Source of the DNA: Laburnicola sp. R22_1
Lineage: Eukaryota; Ascomycota; Dothideomycetes; Pleosporales; Didymosphaeriaceae
NCBI GenBank assembly: GCA_014281115.1
Contig: JACONQ010000023.1
Coordinates: forward strand, 1-64,000
DNA: 64,000 nt
Reading direction: 5' to 3'
Made by a program: the position numbers and the translations under genes. The notes below the pieces were generated by a model. It saw nothing but the letters and a program-made list of their open reading frames with translations, was not told where the DNA came from and searched no databases. Positions 1 to 11,965 of the stretch are shown in pieces (the stretch's first letter is position 1; each line of letters opens with the position of its first letter).

Positions 1-239
1 AAGCGAGGTCAATAGAGCTAAGTGCAAGACTACGTATATAGCCTACCTACGTACCCACTCTTATAGAATAGCTATAATAACTAAGCGAGGTCCTAAGTAA
101 GACTACGTATATAGCTACTACCTACGTACCCACCTTATATAGGTATCGCTACTATCTGTATATATTAATAGATCCCTATATATCCCTACTATCATCTTAG
201 TGCTCTATTATAGCATAATAACCCCTATAGTGCCCTTAT
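1..239 (+). mobile_element. LTR fragment of the 20333-28931 gypsy family
   Basis: The stretch shares several blocks with the 211-213 bp LTRs at 20333 and 28719: the blocks around ACGTATATAGCC, CTACGTAC and GGTATCGCTACTATCT, and the terminal CCCCTATAGTGCCCTTATA. A segment of about 50 bp (1-60) is repeated imperfectly at 83-133. The 5' end lies outside the window. It is probably the 3' part of an LTR, followed by element-internal sequence. Heavily RIP-mutated. Confidence 0.6.
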
Positions 240-1250
240 AATAGTGCTCTAACTAACTTTAACGCTAAGCTTAACTGCCTTATAACTGCTTAGGTTATTC
301 TTTATAGTAGTAATTTTAATAAGAATAAGAAATATATCTATAATATTACTAAGAGACTTATAAACTATATTAAGTGGGTATAGTTATTCATATAGCGCTT
401 TTTATTAACTAATTACTTTTTAGCTTGTTTAAGCCCTATACTTAGAATCTATATATCTATAATAGTAGTAATATTTTTAGATCTACTTATTACTTTACTA
501 AGAAGCGTGCTTAAACTAATATAGAGTATAAGATAAAGCAATATTATTATAAAAAGGCAATTAACAGCGCTACTTATAAGGGTGGAACTCCTAAGCATAA
601 TAACGTCTATAATTCTACTTTTTGTCCTATTATATTATATACTAATATAATTATAGAATAAATATAGGCTTATATATTATTAAGAGTACTAGGATAATAG
701 TAAGAGCCCTACTTATAGTTTTAGTTGTGGATAGTGCCTTTCTAGTTTTTAGCAGTGCTTTTAGCCCCTTTAGGGGCCTTAGGCTAATATATATGTATAA
801 GGGGGACCTTTAGGGCTACTATGCCTTAGGGTCCCTAGGAATAATAGCTCTGTGTAATATAGGAGTTTGTTAGGACTTAAATAGCGCCTTCTAGTAGGCA
901 GCGACGCCTTAAAATATCTTAAACTTAGGTTCTTAGAATATTCTCTTTTTTAGCTTTAAGTGAAGTGTAATGTGCTCTTATAGTCCTTTATAGTCCTTTT
1001 TAACTAATCTCTAGAGATACTATAATCTTTTAAGTTAATATTGCCTTTGCAATACCTTACGCTATTAAACACTTTTATAATTATAGTAAAAAAACTCTCT
1101 ATAGAGAGAAAATAGGTAAAGGTAGTAAGTGTATTTTCTATAGTAGTTTTTAACTATATAGTTAACCTAAGTTTAACCTCTTATTTATAAAAGAAAAGAA
1201 AAGAAAATTCTCTAAGGAGGTTTTTCTTCTTTTATCCCCTTTCTGCAGTT
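240..1250. other. RIP-degraded transposon sequence, no gene resolved
   Basis: AT-rich with many TpA steps and stop codons in all frames. It follows the LTR scrap directly, so it may be the leader of that gypsy family; a plus-strand frame around 490-640 is rich in Lys and Tyr but matches nothing I recognise. No intact gene is visible. Confidence 0.4.
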
Positions 1251-4200
1251 GTTTAACCTAAATAAGAGCCTCTTTAATGTTGTTCTAGAATGTTTTTCTT
1301 TTCTAGAACTCTTTAATAACGTTAGTACTTAGGTTAGTACCTAGCTTTTATAAGTTTTCTTCTTTTAGGTAACTCTTCTATTTAATAAGGTATTCCTAGG
1401 TTATAACTAATAACTACCTACTTTCTAGCACTTTCTTTATATAGTACACGTTATTGCCAAACGTACGTAGAGTGTCTATAATAGGATCTACTTAAGACTT
1501 AATAGCTCCCCTTTGTTTATATAGCTGTAATAATAATATATAGAAGACTAGGTATGCGTTTAATTTTAGAAAGTTAACTCTATAAGCTTCTTTCTTTATA
1601 GAGTACTTAACTATGTCTAGTTTAAGAATAAGGTGCTTTCTCTTCTTATTAGCGTACTTCTTTTAGTACTTATTTACTACTGTAATCTTTATTCTATATT
1701 AAGCCTATAGTATAATAACTCTTACTATAATTAATATGTCTAGTAGTAATTCTTTATTGCTAAGTAGTATTCTAGGCTATTCTAGCGTATAAGGATCTGC
1801 TCTATAGTATATATAAAAGGAGTTACTCTAGCTACTGGGTTTACGCTATTATTATACGCAAATTCTATAATTAGTAACTATCTTACTTAGTTATTTTGTT
1901 CTAGGTAGTAAAAATACTAAAGATATTACTTAACTATCTAATTCTGCCTTTTAGTTTATCTGTCTATTTGCGAGTAATAGGCTAATAATAATATCCTTAT
2001 AGTGTTAAGATAATAATAAAAAAGTCCTAATAGTAAGAGTTTATTATTAGATCTTTGTCTAATATAATTGTCTTAGGAGTGCTATATAACCTAATAACAT
2101 CCTAAATCTAGACTTCCGCTAAGTCCTTTATGTCCTAATCTGCCCTAGTAGGTATAGAATAAGTTATTTTTATTAGATAGTTTACTATTACTAGAATAGT
2201 ATTATAGACTTAGCTAAGTGTTTAGCTAGGGGTAAGTTTATAATAAAATCTAAGGTAACGTCCTCTTAAGGGCTATTTAGTATAGGTAAAGAATTTAAAA
2301 GACTATATAGTTAGTATTAAGGTGCGATAGATATTCTGCACTTTAAATAGTCTTAATAGTAGTCCTTAACTTTGCATTGCATTTATTTTTATTAAAAATG
2401 CCTTTTTAACTTCTCTAATGTCTTTTTACTCTAAAATACCTACCTATAAAGCTATTATAGTATGTTTAGAAGGCCTTTACCTTTTTACACTTATTATAAG
2501 CACTTTAATTTTGTTTTGCTCTATTACGCCTTCTTCTAATAACTCTTTGCCTAACTATTAGGGCTAAGGTTCTTTTAGAGCTTTAACTTTATCCTTAGTT
2601 TTTAAGTTAGATTTACAGCTACTATTTATTAATAATATTAGCTTTTCTATAATTACTTTCTTAGGTTTGCGCCTTCTTGGCTACCTTTATCCCTAGGGTG
2701 CTACTTACTAGGACCTTATAATTGCACTAATTAATTAAGTAGTTAGTTTATTAAAAGTATTCCTACTTAATAATATTCTTAAAGGCTCTATATAAGCCTT
2801 ATTTCCTTTTTTACTAGGTGTTGCGCCTTATTTATATAATTAGGGCGTCTTAATAGTCTATTTGCTAGGTTTTCCTTCTCTAGCTAGTAGATAATAATAA
2901 AATTATACTTTGCTAGCCTCTTATAGACTTTAACCTACTAGTAGTTTAATGTTTTTGTGTCTATAAACCATTACAAGTTATTATAATCTATAAGGATAGT
3001 AAATAGGATACTTAATAGGTAGTGTTGCTAATATTTAACGCTTATATTAATAGCTAGTAGTTTCTTATTATATATATTATATTAAACCTATATACTATCT
3101 AGCTTTTATAAAAAGAAACTAATAGGTTGCTATTATAGGGTTTTATTAGATTTAGGTATATTCTAGCTTAATATACTAGATATTACGCTACCTAAGGTAT
3201 CTACCTTAAGTTTTATCTCTCTATTAGACTTAAAGTGCACTAATATAGGCACCTTTATAAATATAGCTTTTAATTTTTTAAAAGCTACTCTTGCCTGCGC
3301 ATTTAGATATAAGGGTTAGCTTTCCTCCTTTTTTAAGCTTGCCTGCCCTAGGTAGTACTAGACTCCTTTTAAGTAAGTTTAGTAAGGAGTAGAGCTACTC
3401 TTAAAAACCCTATAATAAATATCTAGTAATAATTTATAAAACTAATAAACACCCTAATATTACGCACTATCTTAGAAAATAGCTACTTTATAATTATTTT
3501 TATATAGTTTTTATGCACTCTAACTTTCTTTTAGCTAATAATATAGCCTAGGTACTCTATTTCTTCCTAATAAATCTTGCACTTACTAAGTTTAATATAT
3601 AATTTAGCCTCATATAGCCTTTAAAGGACTTCTTTTATATACTATTTATATTTCTTTTCTATATTAAAGAAGATAAGTGTACTGTTTAAATAGATAATAC
3701 ACGTTATATTAATTAGTCCTACTAGAACTTTATTAATATGCTTTTAGAATTGTGCTAAAGTATTAGTTAAACTAAATAGCATTACTAAATATTTAAAGTG
3801 TCTATATTTTATATAAAAAGATGTCTTCTATTTATTACCTTTCTTAATTCTTATCCTATAATATACCTCTTAGATACTAAGCTTAGTAAAGAACTTTACT
3901 TTTGCTAACTTTTCTAAGAACTTAGTAATTAAGAGTAACGCATAATATTTCTTAATAGTAATTCTATTAAGGCTGCGGTAATTTATATATAGTCTTAATA
4001 TACTATCCTTTTTTATATAAATAGAATTAGTACTCTAGCTAGTAACCTTAAATATTATATCTAGCCTCTTTGCAAGTAATCTGCGATATACTTATATAAG
4101 ATACTTAGCTCGCCCTTAGATAAGTTATAAAGGGGCTAATAGGGTAGTTATTTTCTAGAAAGAAGATTAATACTTAGGTTAGTTGTACAGTGTTCTATAA

Positions 4201-5800
4201 GCACCTTTAATTAATTACTATTTGCTATACTAGCAAACTCTTAGTATACCTATAGTATTATAGCTTCTACTAAGATTATAGATATTTTATTACCTATATA
4301 GCTAATATAATACGCGTATAATTCTATAGTTAAGTCTAATATTATTAAACTAAACTGTTCTGCGTCTTTAAGGGCTACTTTGGGATAGTTAGGCGTATTT
4401 TGCCCTAACTTTTCTTAGAATAATAAGTAACCTATATAAAAGTTAAGTTTTGGATTATATATAGTAATTTATAATAATCCTAAGTATATCTTATACTTTC
4501 TTAGGTCTACTACTATAAATAGGACTTAGTAGGTCTCTCTATAATCTCTAGTATTTACTAGGTGCACTTTAGCAACTATAGATCTATATATAATAATATT
4601 TGCACTATTTACTATCTCTACTATAAAGTCTAGTAAGGGTATTACTATTAGATCTTTCTCCTTTATAAAGTAAGTAGAGATTACGTTACGTTTAGCGCTA
4701 TGATTAACTAGTGCCTTAACTAAGTCTAAATCTCCTACTATAGCCTGCACTATTATTGTAGTTAGTCTCTTTAAATAAAGCATATTATAGAGCTTTCTAA
4801 GCTGCTTGTTCTCTTTATACTTAATAATTACAGCTAATAGAATAGAGTCTAGTCTTACTAGCTTTTGCCTTTTCCCACAGACTCTAATACGTCCTTAGGA
4901 TAAAAAGGTAAGTTTGGATTTCTCTTCTTCTTGCAATTAGGAGAGATATAGCCTCTTTGCTATAGTTCTAGTAAGTAACCTTTAGATTATCTTTATCCTT
5001 TTTTTATATTAAGGTAGACTATTTATAGTTCTTATGCTTCTTTTACTATATTTAGCTAGCCTAGCTAACTTAGCAGAGGGCGTTATTAACTTAGGTCTTT
5101 TTAATAAGTTCTTAGACTTGCCTTTACTCTTAGTAAACTGCCCTTTCTTTTAGTAAAGGCAATTAGCAATCTCTTCTATTTTTATAAGAGTCTCCCTTTA
5201 AAAAGATAGATAATATAAAACTTTTCTATATAGCTTATTATCTATAAAAGCTATAAATTTAGCTACCTTATAATGCTTATTCTGCTTCTTAATTTTATCT
5301 TATAAAAGGAGAAGGCAGTTAAGTAAGTCTATTAGAGACTAACCTGCCCTTTAGTAGCAGTTTTTATTGTCTTAAATATTATCTACTAGCGTTCTAATAA
5401 AGTGCCTAAGATATTAAGCATTTATTCTATTAATGTCTACTAGATAGAAGTCTATTTAGGGTCTATTTATTGTTGCTAGTTAGAATATAACTTAAATTAA
5501 CTTTAAAGGTTCTTAGATAGATATTATTTACTAAAGGTAATCTTATAATTTTTTATAATAAAGTAAGAAGATACTTACAAAAAATAAAACTTATAATTTT
5601 ACTTTTATTACTTATAATTATAATAGCTCTTATAGTTATAGGTATATAGTAGGGGTAGTTATAGCAAAATACTTTATTTAGTGGCTACTAGGGATAATAA
5701 GGCTATAGTAGCTATGTATAGGGTACTAGTAGGCTTATTTAGAGCTGCTATATTACTATCTTTATATTATTATTAACTATTCTTAATATATTATATTTTC
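1250..5800 (-). mobile_element. Ty3/gypsy chromovirus, RIP-inactivated
   Basis: Read on the minus strand, the domains follow gypsy order from high to low coordinates: a gag-end zinc-knuckle remnant near 4900-4970 (RGYISPNCKKKRN), protease near 4526-4783, reverse transcriptase near 3650-4100, RNase H near 2815-3010, an integrase region below that, and a chromodomain near 1320-1440. Stops are mostly TAG/TAA at former Gln/Trp codons. I did not find a matching LTR pair, so both limits are approximate. 5800-6240 shows nothing further that I can name. Confidence 0.8.
1320..4783 (-). pseudogene. gypsy pol polyprotein remnant (PR-RT-RH-IN-chromodomain)
   Basis: This was the polyprotein for proteolysis, reverse transcription and integration. 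Seen in the translated minus strand, reading through stops: a protease-like run ending VKALVNHSAK then NVIS, where the family has a D-S/T-G active site (Asp now Asn); an RT run KTSFYIKYRHFKYLVMLF at about 3780-3830, corresponding to the family's KTAFRTRYGHFEYLVMPF; YLNS at about 3680 where YLDD is expected; RNase H TILIDYNNL at about 2985; a tether end RRPNYI at about 2850; and chromodomain-like EYLIK*KSY at about 1400 (W expected at the stop). The Asp-to-Asn changes fit RIP. The chromodomain places it with chromoviruses. It cannot be functional. Confidence 0.8.
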
Positions 5801-6446
5801 TATTGTTTCTATTTTTTGCGTGCCTAGTCTCGCAGTTCTATAAGATAAGCTGCTTTTTAGTTAGCTTTTATTATATTTAGCTCTACCTAAGAGGCTTATA
5901 AACCCTTAGGGCTATTATTAATTTCTTCTTAGGTAGCCTCCCTAAGTTCTTTTACTTATTCTCCTACCTACCTAATAGTATTAGCTTACTACTAAGTGTT
6001 CCTAGATAGGCTGCCTAGCTCCTAGCTTATAAAGGTAAGGCGTTTACTAGACTTATATATTGCTATTATAGTGGTAAGAATTCTACTACTATCTATAAGG
6101 AAGCGATTTAAATATAAGGGCGCTACTAGAACGCCTAATAGTTAATAAGGCAGAATAGAATAATATTAGAAGGTAAGTAGTGATAAGATAAATCGCTACC
6201 TACTCTTATCTAAAGTAAGGGGTTTTTTATCTAAACCCCCACTAGGCCTAAAGGAGACATAAGGCCCTATTAGGCCAGTTAAGTAATAAGAAGGCCTTAC
6301 ATATATATTATAGATATAGATATATTATTTTAAGCTATAATCTTCTTAAAATTAATATTTATATAAGATGTGTAGAAAGCCCTCTATAAATACTAGATTA
6401 ATATCTACTAAGGTCTACCTAACTATATTATATATAACTCTAGTAC

Positions 6447-7707
6447 TTCTCCCCGGGGTCAATCCGTGATGTCACGTGATCCCAGGCCGGCTGTTTGACC
6501 AACCACCATGTTACGTAATCGATAATTTCTTTGACAACATTTTTCGCTGCAACAACAACAATAACAATTATAACAGCAACTAACCCAACCATTTTGTTAA
6601 CTCTCTCCTATAGTGGATCTTCCTTGCAACCGGCGAGCCGTATTCCGCCCCCCAGGACCTCGCTGCTGCCTATCTCCCCCGTGCTCCCGCCGCCGCCGCT
6701 CACTCTTACCCTTATCGCTTAGTCGCGGTCCCCCGCCTTAACAGCACCCCGGATGATCGCCACTGCGTCCATAAGCTTCTTGCGCCACAGCTGCGCTTTC
6801 GAACTCCTGCAGTCCCTAAGGAACCGCCGCTCATTGTCTGGCAGCCGCCCTGTGCCTTTACTTTGCCAGTCCTTGTCTTTAAGCTTCTCTAGTAATGCCT
6901 CTGCTTTGTCCTGTTGTTGCAGTATAAACGCCCAACCTAACCCTCTATCTAGGTACTAAAGGAGTGCTTTGCACTCTAGGATCCAGAGTTGTAGGACTAG
7001 CTAATAGGGCCTAAATAGCTGGGGCCGGGTGTTGTTAAAGATGTTGAGATTAAGAGGCCCCTCTAACAACCCTGCTTGCCGTACAAGATCGCTAAATCTC
7101 TAGGGATTGTCCTTGACTTTGCCTAGCCAATCCTTTATATACTCTTAGAACTCCACCACAGCTGTGCTGCCCTGTGTGGAAGAAGTGGTGTAGTTAGGCC
7201 GCTAGAATATTGTCGCGTCGCTAAACATAATGGATAAAGAGCTAGATTTAAAAGATAGTGGTGGTGGTTGTGTGTTAAAGATAAAGATTTGGTGTACTAG
7301 GCGTTGCCAACATCGCAAGAGCAGGCAGACTTTATACGCTGTGCGTACAGCGAACCATGGTTGCGCTGCTGCCAGGTTACAAACGCGACAACCAAACCAT
7401 GGTTAAGCGTCCCATCGCCCACACTACTCCCGCGGTTGCGACTCCGCGGTCCACTGCGGCTCTCTAACGGTCTACTAGTTAAGAGATAACATGTGACTTA
7501 GTTATGCCAGATGGCAGACTGTCTATTAACTGCTGTCGACGATGCTGCTGTAAAGAAAGTTGATAATAAAATTATCGTTATTTTGTGTATATTTTGTTAC
7601 TACTACTGTGTGCTAGGTAATAGGTTTTAGTGCCTCCTATTTTACTCCTCTCTGTGTATGGTGCGGACTCGACCTTGGTTAGAATCTCTACACGACGAAG
7701 ATGTTTA
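6447..7707 (+). mobile_element. Non-autonomous retroposon, family L copy A (1,261 bp)
   Basis: The element starts TTCTCCCCGGGGTCAATCC and ends CGACGAAGATGTTTA. It is flanked by a 15-bp duplication, 6432-6446 and 7708-7722 (ATATAACYCTAGTAC, one mismatch), inside the copia integrase frame. There are no terminal inverted repeats and no TG...CA ends, so it is neither a DNA transposon nor an LTR. Copies B (49777-50106), C (58423-59707) and D (57810-57853) share the same 3' end and also have 14-15 bp duplications. Copy D is 5'-truncated, which fixes the orientation and points to target-primed reverse transcription. This copy is GC-balanced and far less RIP-mutated than its copia host, so it arrived later. 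It encodes no enzyme that I can find and would need a partner LINE. Confidence 0.75.
6719..7228 (-). pseudogene. Unknown 169-codon frame inside family L copy A, interrupted by stops
   Basis: On the strand opposite to the retroposon's own sense, a frame starts at an ATG (7228) and ends at TAA (6719-6721). It contains five internal stops, mostly TAG at positions where CAG would fit. Read through, it gives lysine- and leucine-rich helices, including EYIKDWLGKVKDN, DKAEALLEKLKDKDW and RRFLRDCRSSKAQLW. The more decayed copy C aligns over tens of codons without an indel (LGKVK.N...RFS.L and LL.GPL kept), which supports coding history. A TATAAA lies about 105 bp upstream (near 7330, minus). I do not recognise the family. 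Five stops in 170 codons is only modestly below chance, so coding is likely rather than certain. The frame stays mostly open to the element edge at 6450. Confidence 0.45.
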
Positions 7708-7709
7708 AT

Positions 7710-9246
7710 ATAACCCTAGTACAAACTTTATATTAGATAAGTTTAGAAACTATATAAAAATTATTAGCATAAACTATAGGCAGATACTTATAGAAGTATA
7801 TTAGATAATAGAAAAGGTTAAGCGTTTATACACACCTTTCTATAAAGCCTTTAATATTTTTAAAGCTAAACTAGAAAACTATATAGATAAGAAGGATATT
7901 CTCTAGATAGCTATTAAAGCTATTAATAATACTATAGGCCTAGATAGCCTTATATCTACACTACTAGTCTTTAGCATATATCCTAGAATTAGCATAGACT
8001 CTTTTCTATTATCTAATATTATTATATGCGCAAATGCTGTAATAAAGTAATAAAGATATTATAGAAAGAAAGAGATAAAACTAATATTAATTTTATGCTA
8101 AACACCTATAATAGTCTATTAGTAGCAAATAAAGCCCTTAAGCTTTTACTTAAATTTAAGGTTATAGTCTAGAAAGAAAAAGGTAAATAGATAGGCCTAT
8201 ATAAGATTAAGGGTATTAAAGATAGAGATATAATCTTTAACCTTAAAAATAGTTTAGTGAAGTTTTACTATACGCAAGTTAAGCTATACTATTATATAAA
8301 TAATTATACTCTCTTACTATTATATAAAGTAGATAATATCGCTCCTATATAAAGAGATCTTCTAGAGAAGAAGAAGAGAGGCCATATAAGGAAGGATACT
8401 ATATTTCTTTCCTAGAAGGAGATAAATAATTAGAAACTATCTCTAAAGCTCTATATAGAAAGTGTAATTATAACACCTAGAGCACTTTTTAAAAACTTAG
8501 ATTATATAGAGATAGACGCTTTTATTGCTAATAGTATATTTAAAATTCTTTTCTTTAACCTATCTAAGTATAAAGGCAGAATTTTTAACCTTCGCCTTAT
8601 ATAAGAAGTTAAGGGTAAGACTACTTAACTATATAAGAAATCCCGCCTTATGTTTACTAGCTACTTTAATAAGAAGAAGGATAAAATTCTTATCTAATTA
8701 CCTACTATCTAAAGGATAAGCTAGCGTCTACTCCTTACATTAGGAACAAGCCTTTAGGCAATATATAAAATGTATTTTAAGCTAAGAGATATTACCTAGG
8801 CCTATATTTAGTCTACTAACAAGCTAAATTGCACGCTCTATACTAGACTACCTAAGAAATTACGCATAAACTTTCTACTAAATATAATTTTTTATATTAT
8901 ATAACTACTCTATAGTGTAGCTAAATTAGGTCTTTACTAGTTTAAGACCTACTATAACTACTATAAAGAGAAACTTAGTATAAAGACTTCGTTATATAAC
9001 CTATATTTGCTTATTACTAATAAAGGAAAGTATATCTTTAGGATTACTAGCCTTTAAATAGATAATACTCTTAGTATTATTAATAAGAACTTTGCACAAA
9101 GAAAAGAAGAAGAGCTAATAAAAGCAGCCTTCTATATAAAGAATAAAACTATTCTTGCTTAGAACTAACCTATTAAGTTTAATAGTAGAAGAATTTAGCT
9201 TATATATAATACTATAGTTATTATATAGAAAGGATAAGTAAAGGGC
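7710..9246 (+). pseudogene. copia pol remnant: integrase C-terminus and reverse transcriptase
   Basis: One frame, with stops read through, gives integrase end motifs TNF..DKFRNYIK, IAIKAINNTIGLDSLIS, TLLVF.IYPRISID and MLNTYNSL, then the basic tail region. RT follows: IDAFIANSIFK (8515-), KKSRLMF, RDITQAYIQS (stops as Q), TRLPKKLRINF, LLYSVAKLGLY and LQIDNTLS. This matches the fungal copia lineage whose canonical motifs are AVKAINDTAGPDG and RDITQAYVQS. The catalytic Q/TDD motif appears as IDN, an Asp-to-Asn change expected from RIP. The frame runs straight into the solo LTR at 9252 and resumes after it. Confidence 0.85.
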
Positions 9247-9251
9247 CTTTG

Positions 9252-9518
9252 TGTCTGTACACCGTACGGGCAAGGCTCCTTATAGTGTTGAGGTTTTCGC
9301 ACGATAGGCATCACGTAAGCGTCACGTGATGCCCGTGCGCTGCAGAGTCTTCTCCTTTCCATCCGCACCTTAATAGAAAGACAAGCAAGTAACAACCAAA
9401 TCTATTTGCCTCACTCTACCTACCCTCCGTACGCTGTGTACACTGTATAACCCTCTCTCTTGCTAATTAAATGTGTAACCATTCTGTTCAATTAGCTAGC
9501 TATAGAGCCCATTTAACA
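9252..9518 (+). mobile_element. Solo LTR in the copia pol frame
   Basis: Starts TGTCTGTACACC and ends GCCCATTTAACA (TG...CA). It is flanked by a perfect 5-bp duplication, CTTTG (9247-9251 and 9519-9523). Excising it restores the copia frame (VKGLC then INPKDKD). It is GC-richer than its host and shows little RIP, so it is a recent insertion reduced by LTR-LTR recombination. A mutated relative lies at 11678-11965. Strand is assigned by TG-to-CA reading only. Confidence 0.8.
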
Positions 9519-9523
9519 CTTTG

Positions 9524-10270
9524 CATAATTAACCCTAAAGATAAAGATACTACTTAAAAGTATATAAAGCAGCGTGTATAAGGCGCCTGTAATATATCTA
9601 TATACTAAGTAGAAGCCGCATTTAATTTATCTATTGCTACTTAGACTATATTATTCTTATATAAAGATACTAAGGTATTAAACGCATAAATCTAATAGCA
9701 AATTAATAATAGTAAGCATAGCCTTATCTTTATACTATTAGATCTCTATTACGCAAAGCTATTTATTTTTACTAATAGCTTATTTACTAATAATAAGGAC
9801 CTAAGCTTATAGCTAAAATTTCTAATTACTCTAGGTAATAAGTATTATATAGGTAATAGTAATAACTTTAATATCTTAGCAAATATTATACACTAGAATT
9901 TAACTAAGTATAATAAAGTAATAAAGAGTATTCTTACTAGTAAGCTATATAGTATAGTAAGAGGCTTTAATAATACTATTACTATTAGTATAACTCTCTA
10001 GAAGATTATACGTATACTTAGTCTACTACTAATTTCTATAGTTATCTATATAGATCTAAAGTCTCTCTATAACTGCCTTATATAACTAGGAACTATAAAT
10101 AAAAGGCGTTTTATAATTAATATTATATTACGTTATAAATTGTACAAGTACTACAAAATCTCTAAAATTAGATAGATTAATAAGAAGGACAACTTTACTA
10201 ATACCTATATAAAAAGACCTTAAACTAGGCTCTAGAGTCCTTAATCTTTAGCAACACTTTAATAATTACT
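9524..10270 (+). pseudogene. copia RNase H remnant
   Basis: Continuation of the copia frame after the solo LTR. Motifs seen: EAAFNLSIAT, LFIFTNSLFTNNKDLS (family: TDGSFA.NKDLSS), NIIH*NLTKYNKV (family: IHWSSTKCKRV), SLLLISIVIYIDLKSLYNCL (family: CTDSKSLYDCL) and IR*INKKDN (family: RWI.GDNPAD). Two catalytic Asp positions are now Asn, as RIP would produce. It is the C-terminal end of pol; no polypurine tract or 3' LTR was recognised downstream. Confidence 0.85.
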
Positions 10271-11677
10271 ATTAAAGCATTAGTAAATTACCTTAAGCCC
10301 GCCTACGCAAGCTTTTTCTACCCTCTATATAAGACTATTTTCTTATTATTTATTTATTCTTTTACATAATATATTTATTTAATTTTTCTATACGCATATA
10401 CTTCTTAAAAATATACTTTTTCTATTTATTTATTTGTATAGAAAGAGAAGAGATATAACACACATTTATTTAGAGAGAAATTTTTATTTTAGTACTTATA
10501 GACAATGTCTAGAAGTGTCTATTCTACTATTTAGCCCTATTCTATGCGATAATTGCACCTAGCACTATAGCTCTACTATATATAAGAACTACACAATTCT
10601 ACCTAGAAGTTTACTATTATACAATACTTAGTAAAGGACCTAGGGCTAGAATTACTACTATAGTAGTAAGTATACGTAGTGCCCCTAAAAATACTACGCA
10701 ACTAGATAAGAAGCGCGTAAAAGTAGCCCTTACGCTAAATAAGCTTAGTAACTTATAAACACAGGTCTATACTAGCTATAAGAATAATATTAATATTATA
10801 TAAAGGCAGATATATAACATGCAACTCCTTAGCCTATTTTCTATAGTTAGTATCTATATAAAAGCAAAGAATAGAGAAACTTATATTAATAGAGATGCCT
10901 TAAATAAATATATAGTTTGCCTAGAAACTAGTTAGAAGAGTAATATATATATTTTGTCGAAAAGAGCTACTATAGTAGTATTAAAGCTAGAGAGGCCTAG
11001 CTAGTTAAGACCTACTAGTATAAGCGCTATTATCTACACTAAATTAGTATTATATAAAGATAAGATATTATATAATAAGGGATATAGTTTAGCGCTATAT
11101 AAAATAGGGGATTAGCTTAATAAAAAGAAAAAGAGCTAGGAAGAGGGGATATATATAGAGAGATATTTAAAGTAAAAAATAAGAGAGAGAAGAATATAAG
11201 GAGGAAAGCCTACCTTATATACCTCTTTCTTTTGTCTAAAACCTTAATTTCTACCTCTTATCAGCATTTATCTTCCCCTTATCTAACGTTATACAATTAC
11301 CTAATATTACTACCTAAATAGATAAAATAAATAGGTCTATCTATTATATAAGGAATAAACTAAGTAAAAGGGCTCTATAGAGATAATATATTACTACCGC
11401 AATTGTATTATTAACTATATAATCTTATCTTTAATCGCTATTAGCTAGATAGCTACTCTACTATTAATAAGCCTAATTACGCCTCTAATAAATAGTAGTA
11501 AGATATAATAAATAGTTACTTAATAGAATCTTTCTACTAACTAGAGTAGACTAGCGAGATTAGGGGGACGTATAGATAGGGAATAATATATAGATAGGGT
11601 AAATACTAGTAAGTAGATAGTTTATATAAAGAAAGGAAGAACTACTAATAGCAACCTTAAAAATAACAAGTTAGTAG
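10271..11677. other. Degraded AT-rich sequence, nothing recognised
   Basis: RIP-type composition with stops in all frames. A Lys-rich plus-strand stretch near 11090-11180 has no recognisable domain. No gene, tandem repeat or boundary could be supported. Confidence 0.4.
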
Positions 11678-11965
11678 TGTCTATACACTATATAGGCAAG
11701 GGCACCTAAAAGTATTAAGATTTTAATATTATTATATAATAGTATTATATAGGAATTATATAATGCCTATATATTACGGCCTATGCGCTATAGGATTTTC
11801 TCCTTTCTATTTGCACCCCTTCTAGATATAAGTAATTAATACTAAGTTATTCTATTATATTATTTCCTTTCCTTATATAATTATTCTATACACCCTTTAC
11901 ACTTACTAATATAGAGTATTAGATATTAATGTCTATATATCTAGCTGTAGAGTACCTATTTAACA
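11678..11965 (+). mobile_element. RIP-mutated LTR related to 9252-9518
   Basis: Starts TGTCTATACACTATATAGGC and ends GTACCTATTTAACA, matching both ends of the solo LTR at 9252-9518. Shared internal blocks include TTTTCTCCTTTC and TTGCACC. The flanking 5-mers (AGTAG, ATTTA) do not match, so it may be one end of a larger decayed element or may have lost its duplication. Confidence 0.65.

Larger units (their letters stand above)
6250..10270 (+). mobile_element. Ty1/copia element, interrupted twice, RIP-inactivated
   Basis: Removing the retroposon at 6447-7707 and the solo LTR at 9252-9518 gives one continuous plus-strand pol frame: integrase core end, integrase C-terminus, RT and RNase H. Both insertions have clean target duplications inside the reading frame. 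Neither LTR of this element was identified; the 5' half of pol and gag are missing. The left edge near 6250 is approximate. Confidence 0.8.

Noticed and set aside
7640..7700. tRNA-like B box (GGTCGAGTCC on the minus strand) at the family L 3' end
   Set aside because: No A box at a suitable distance, no cloverleaf, and it lies at the wrong end for a tRNA-derived SINE head.
9195..9395. 66-codon minus-strand frame
   Set aside because: Spans the copia/solo-LTR junction; artefact of the insertion.
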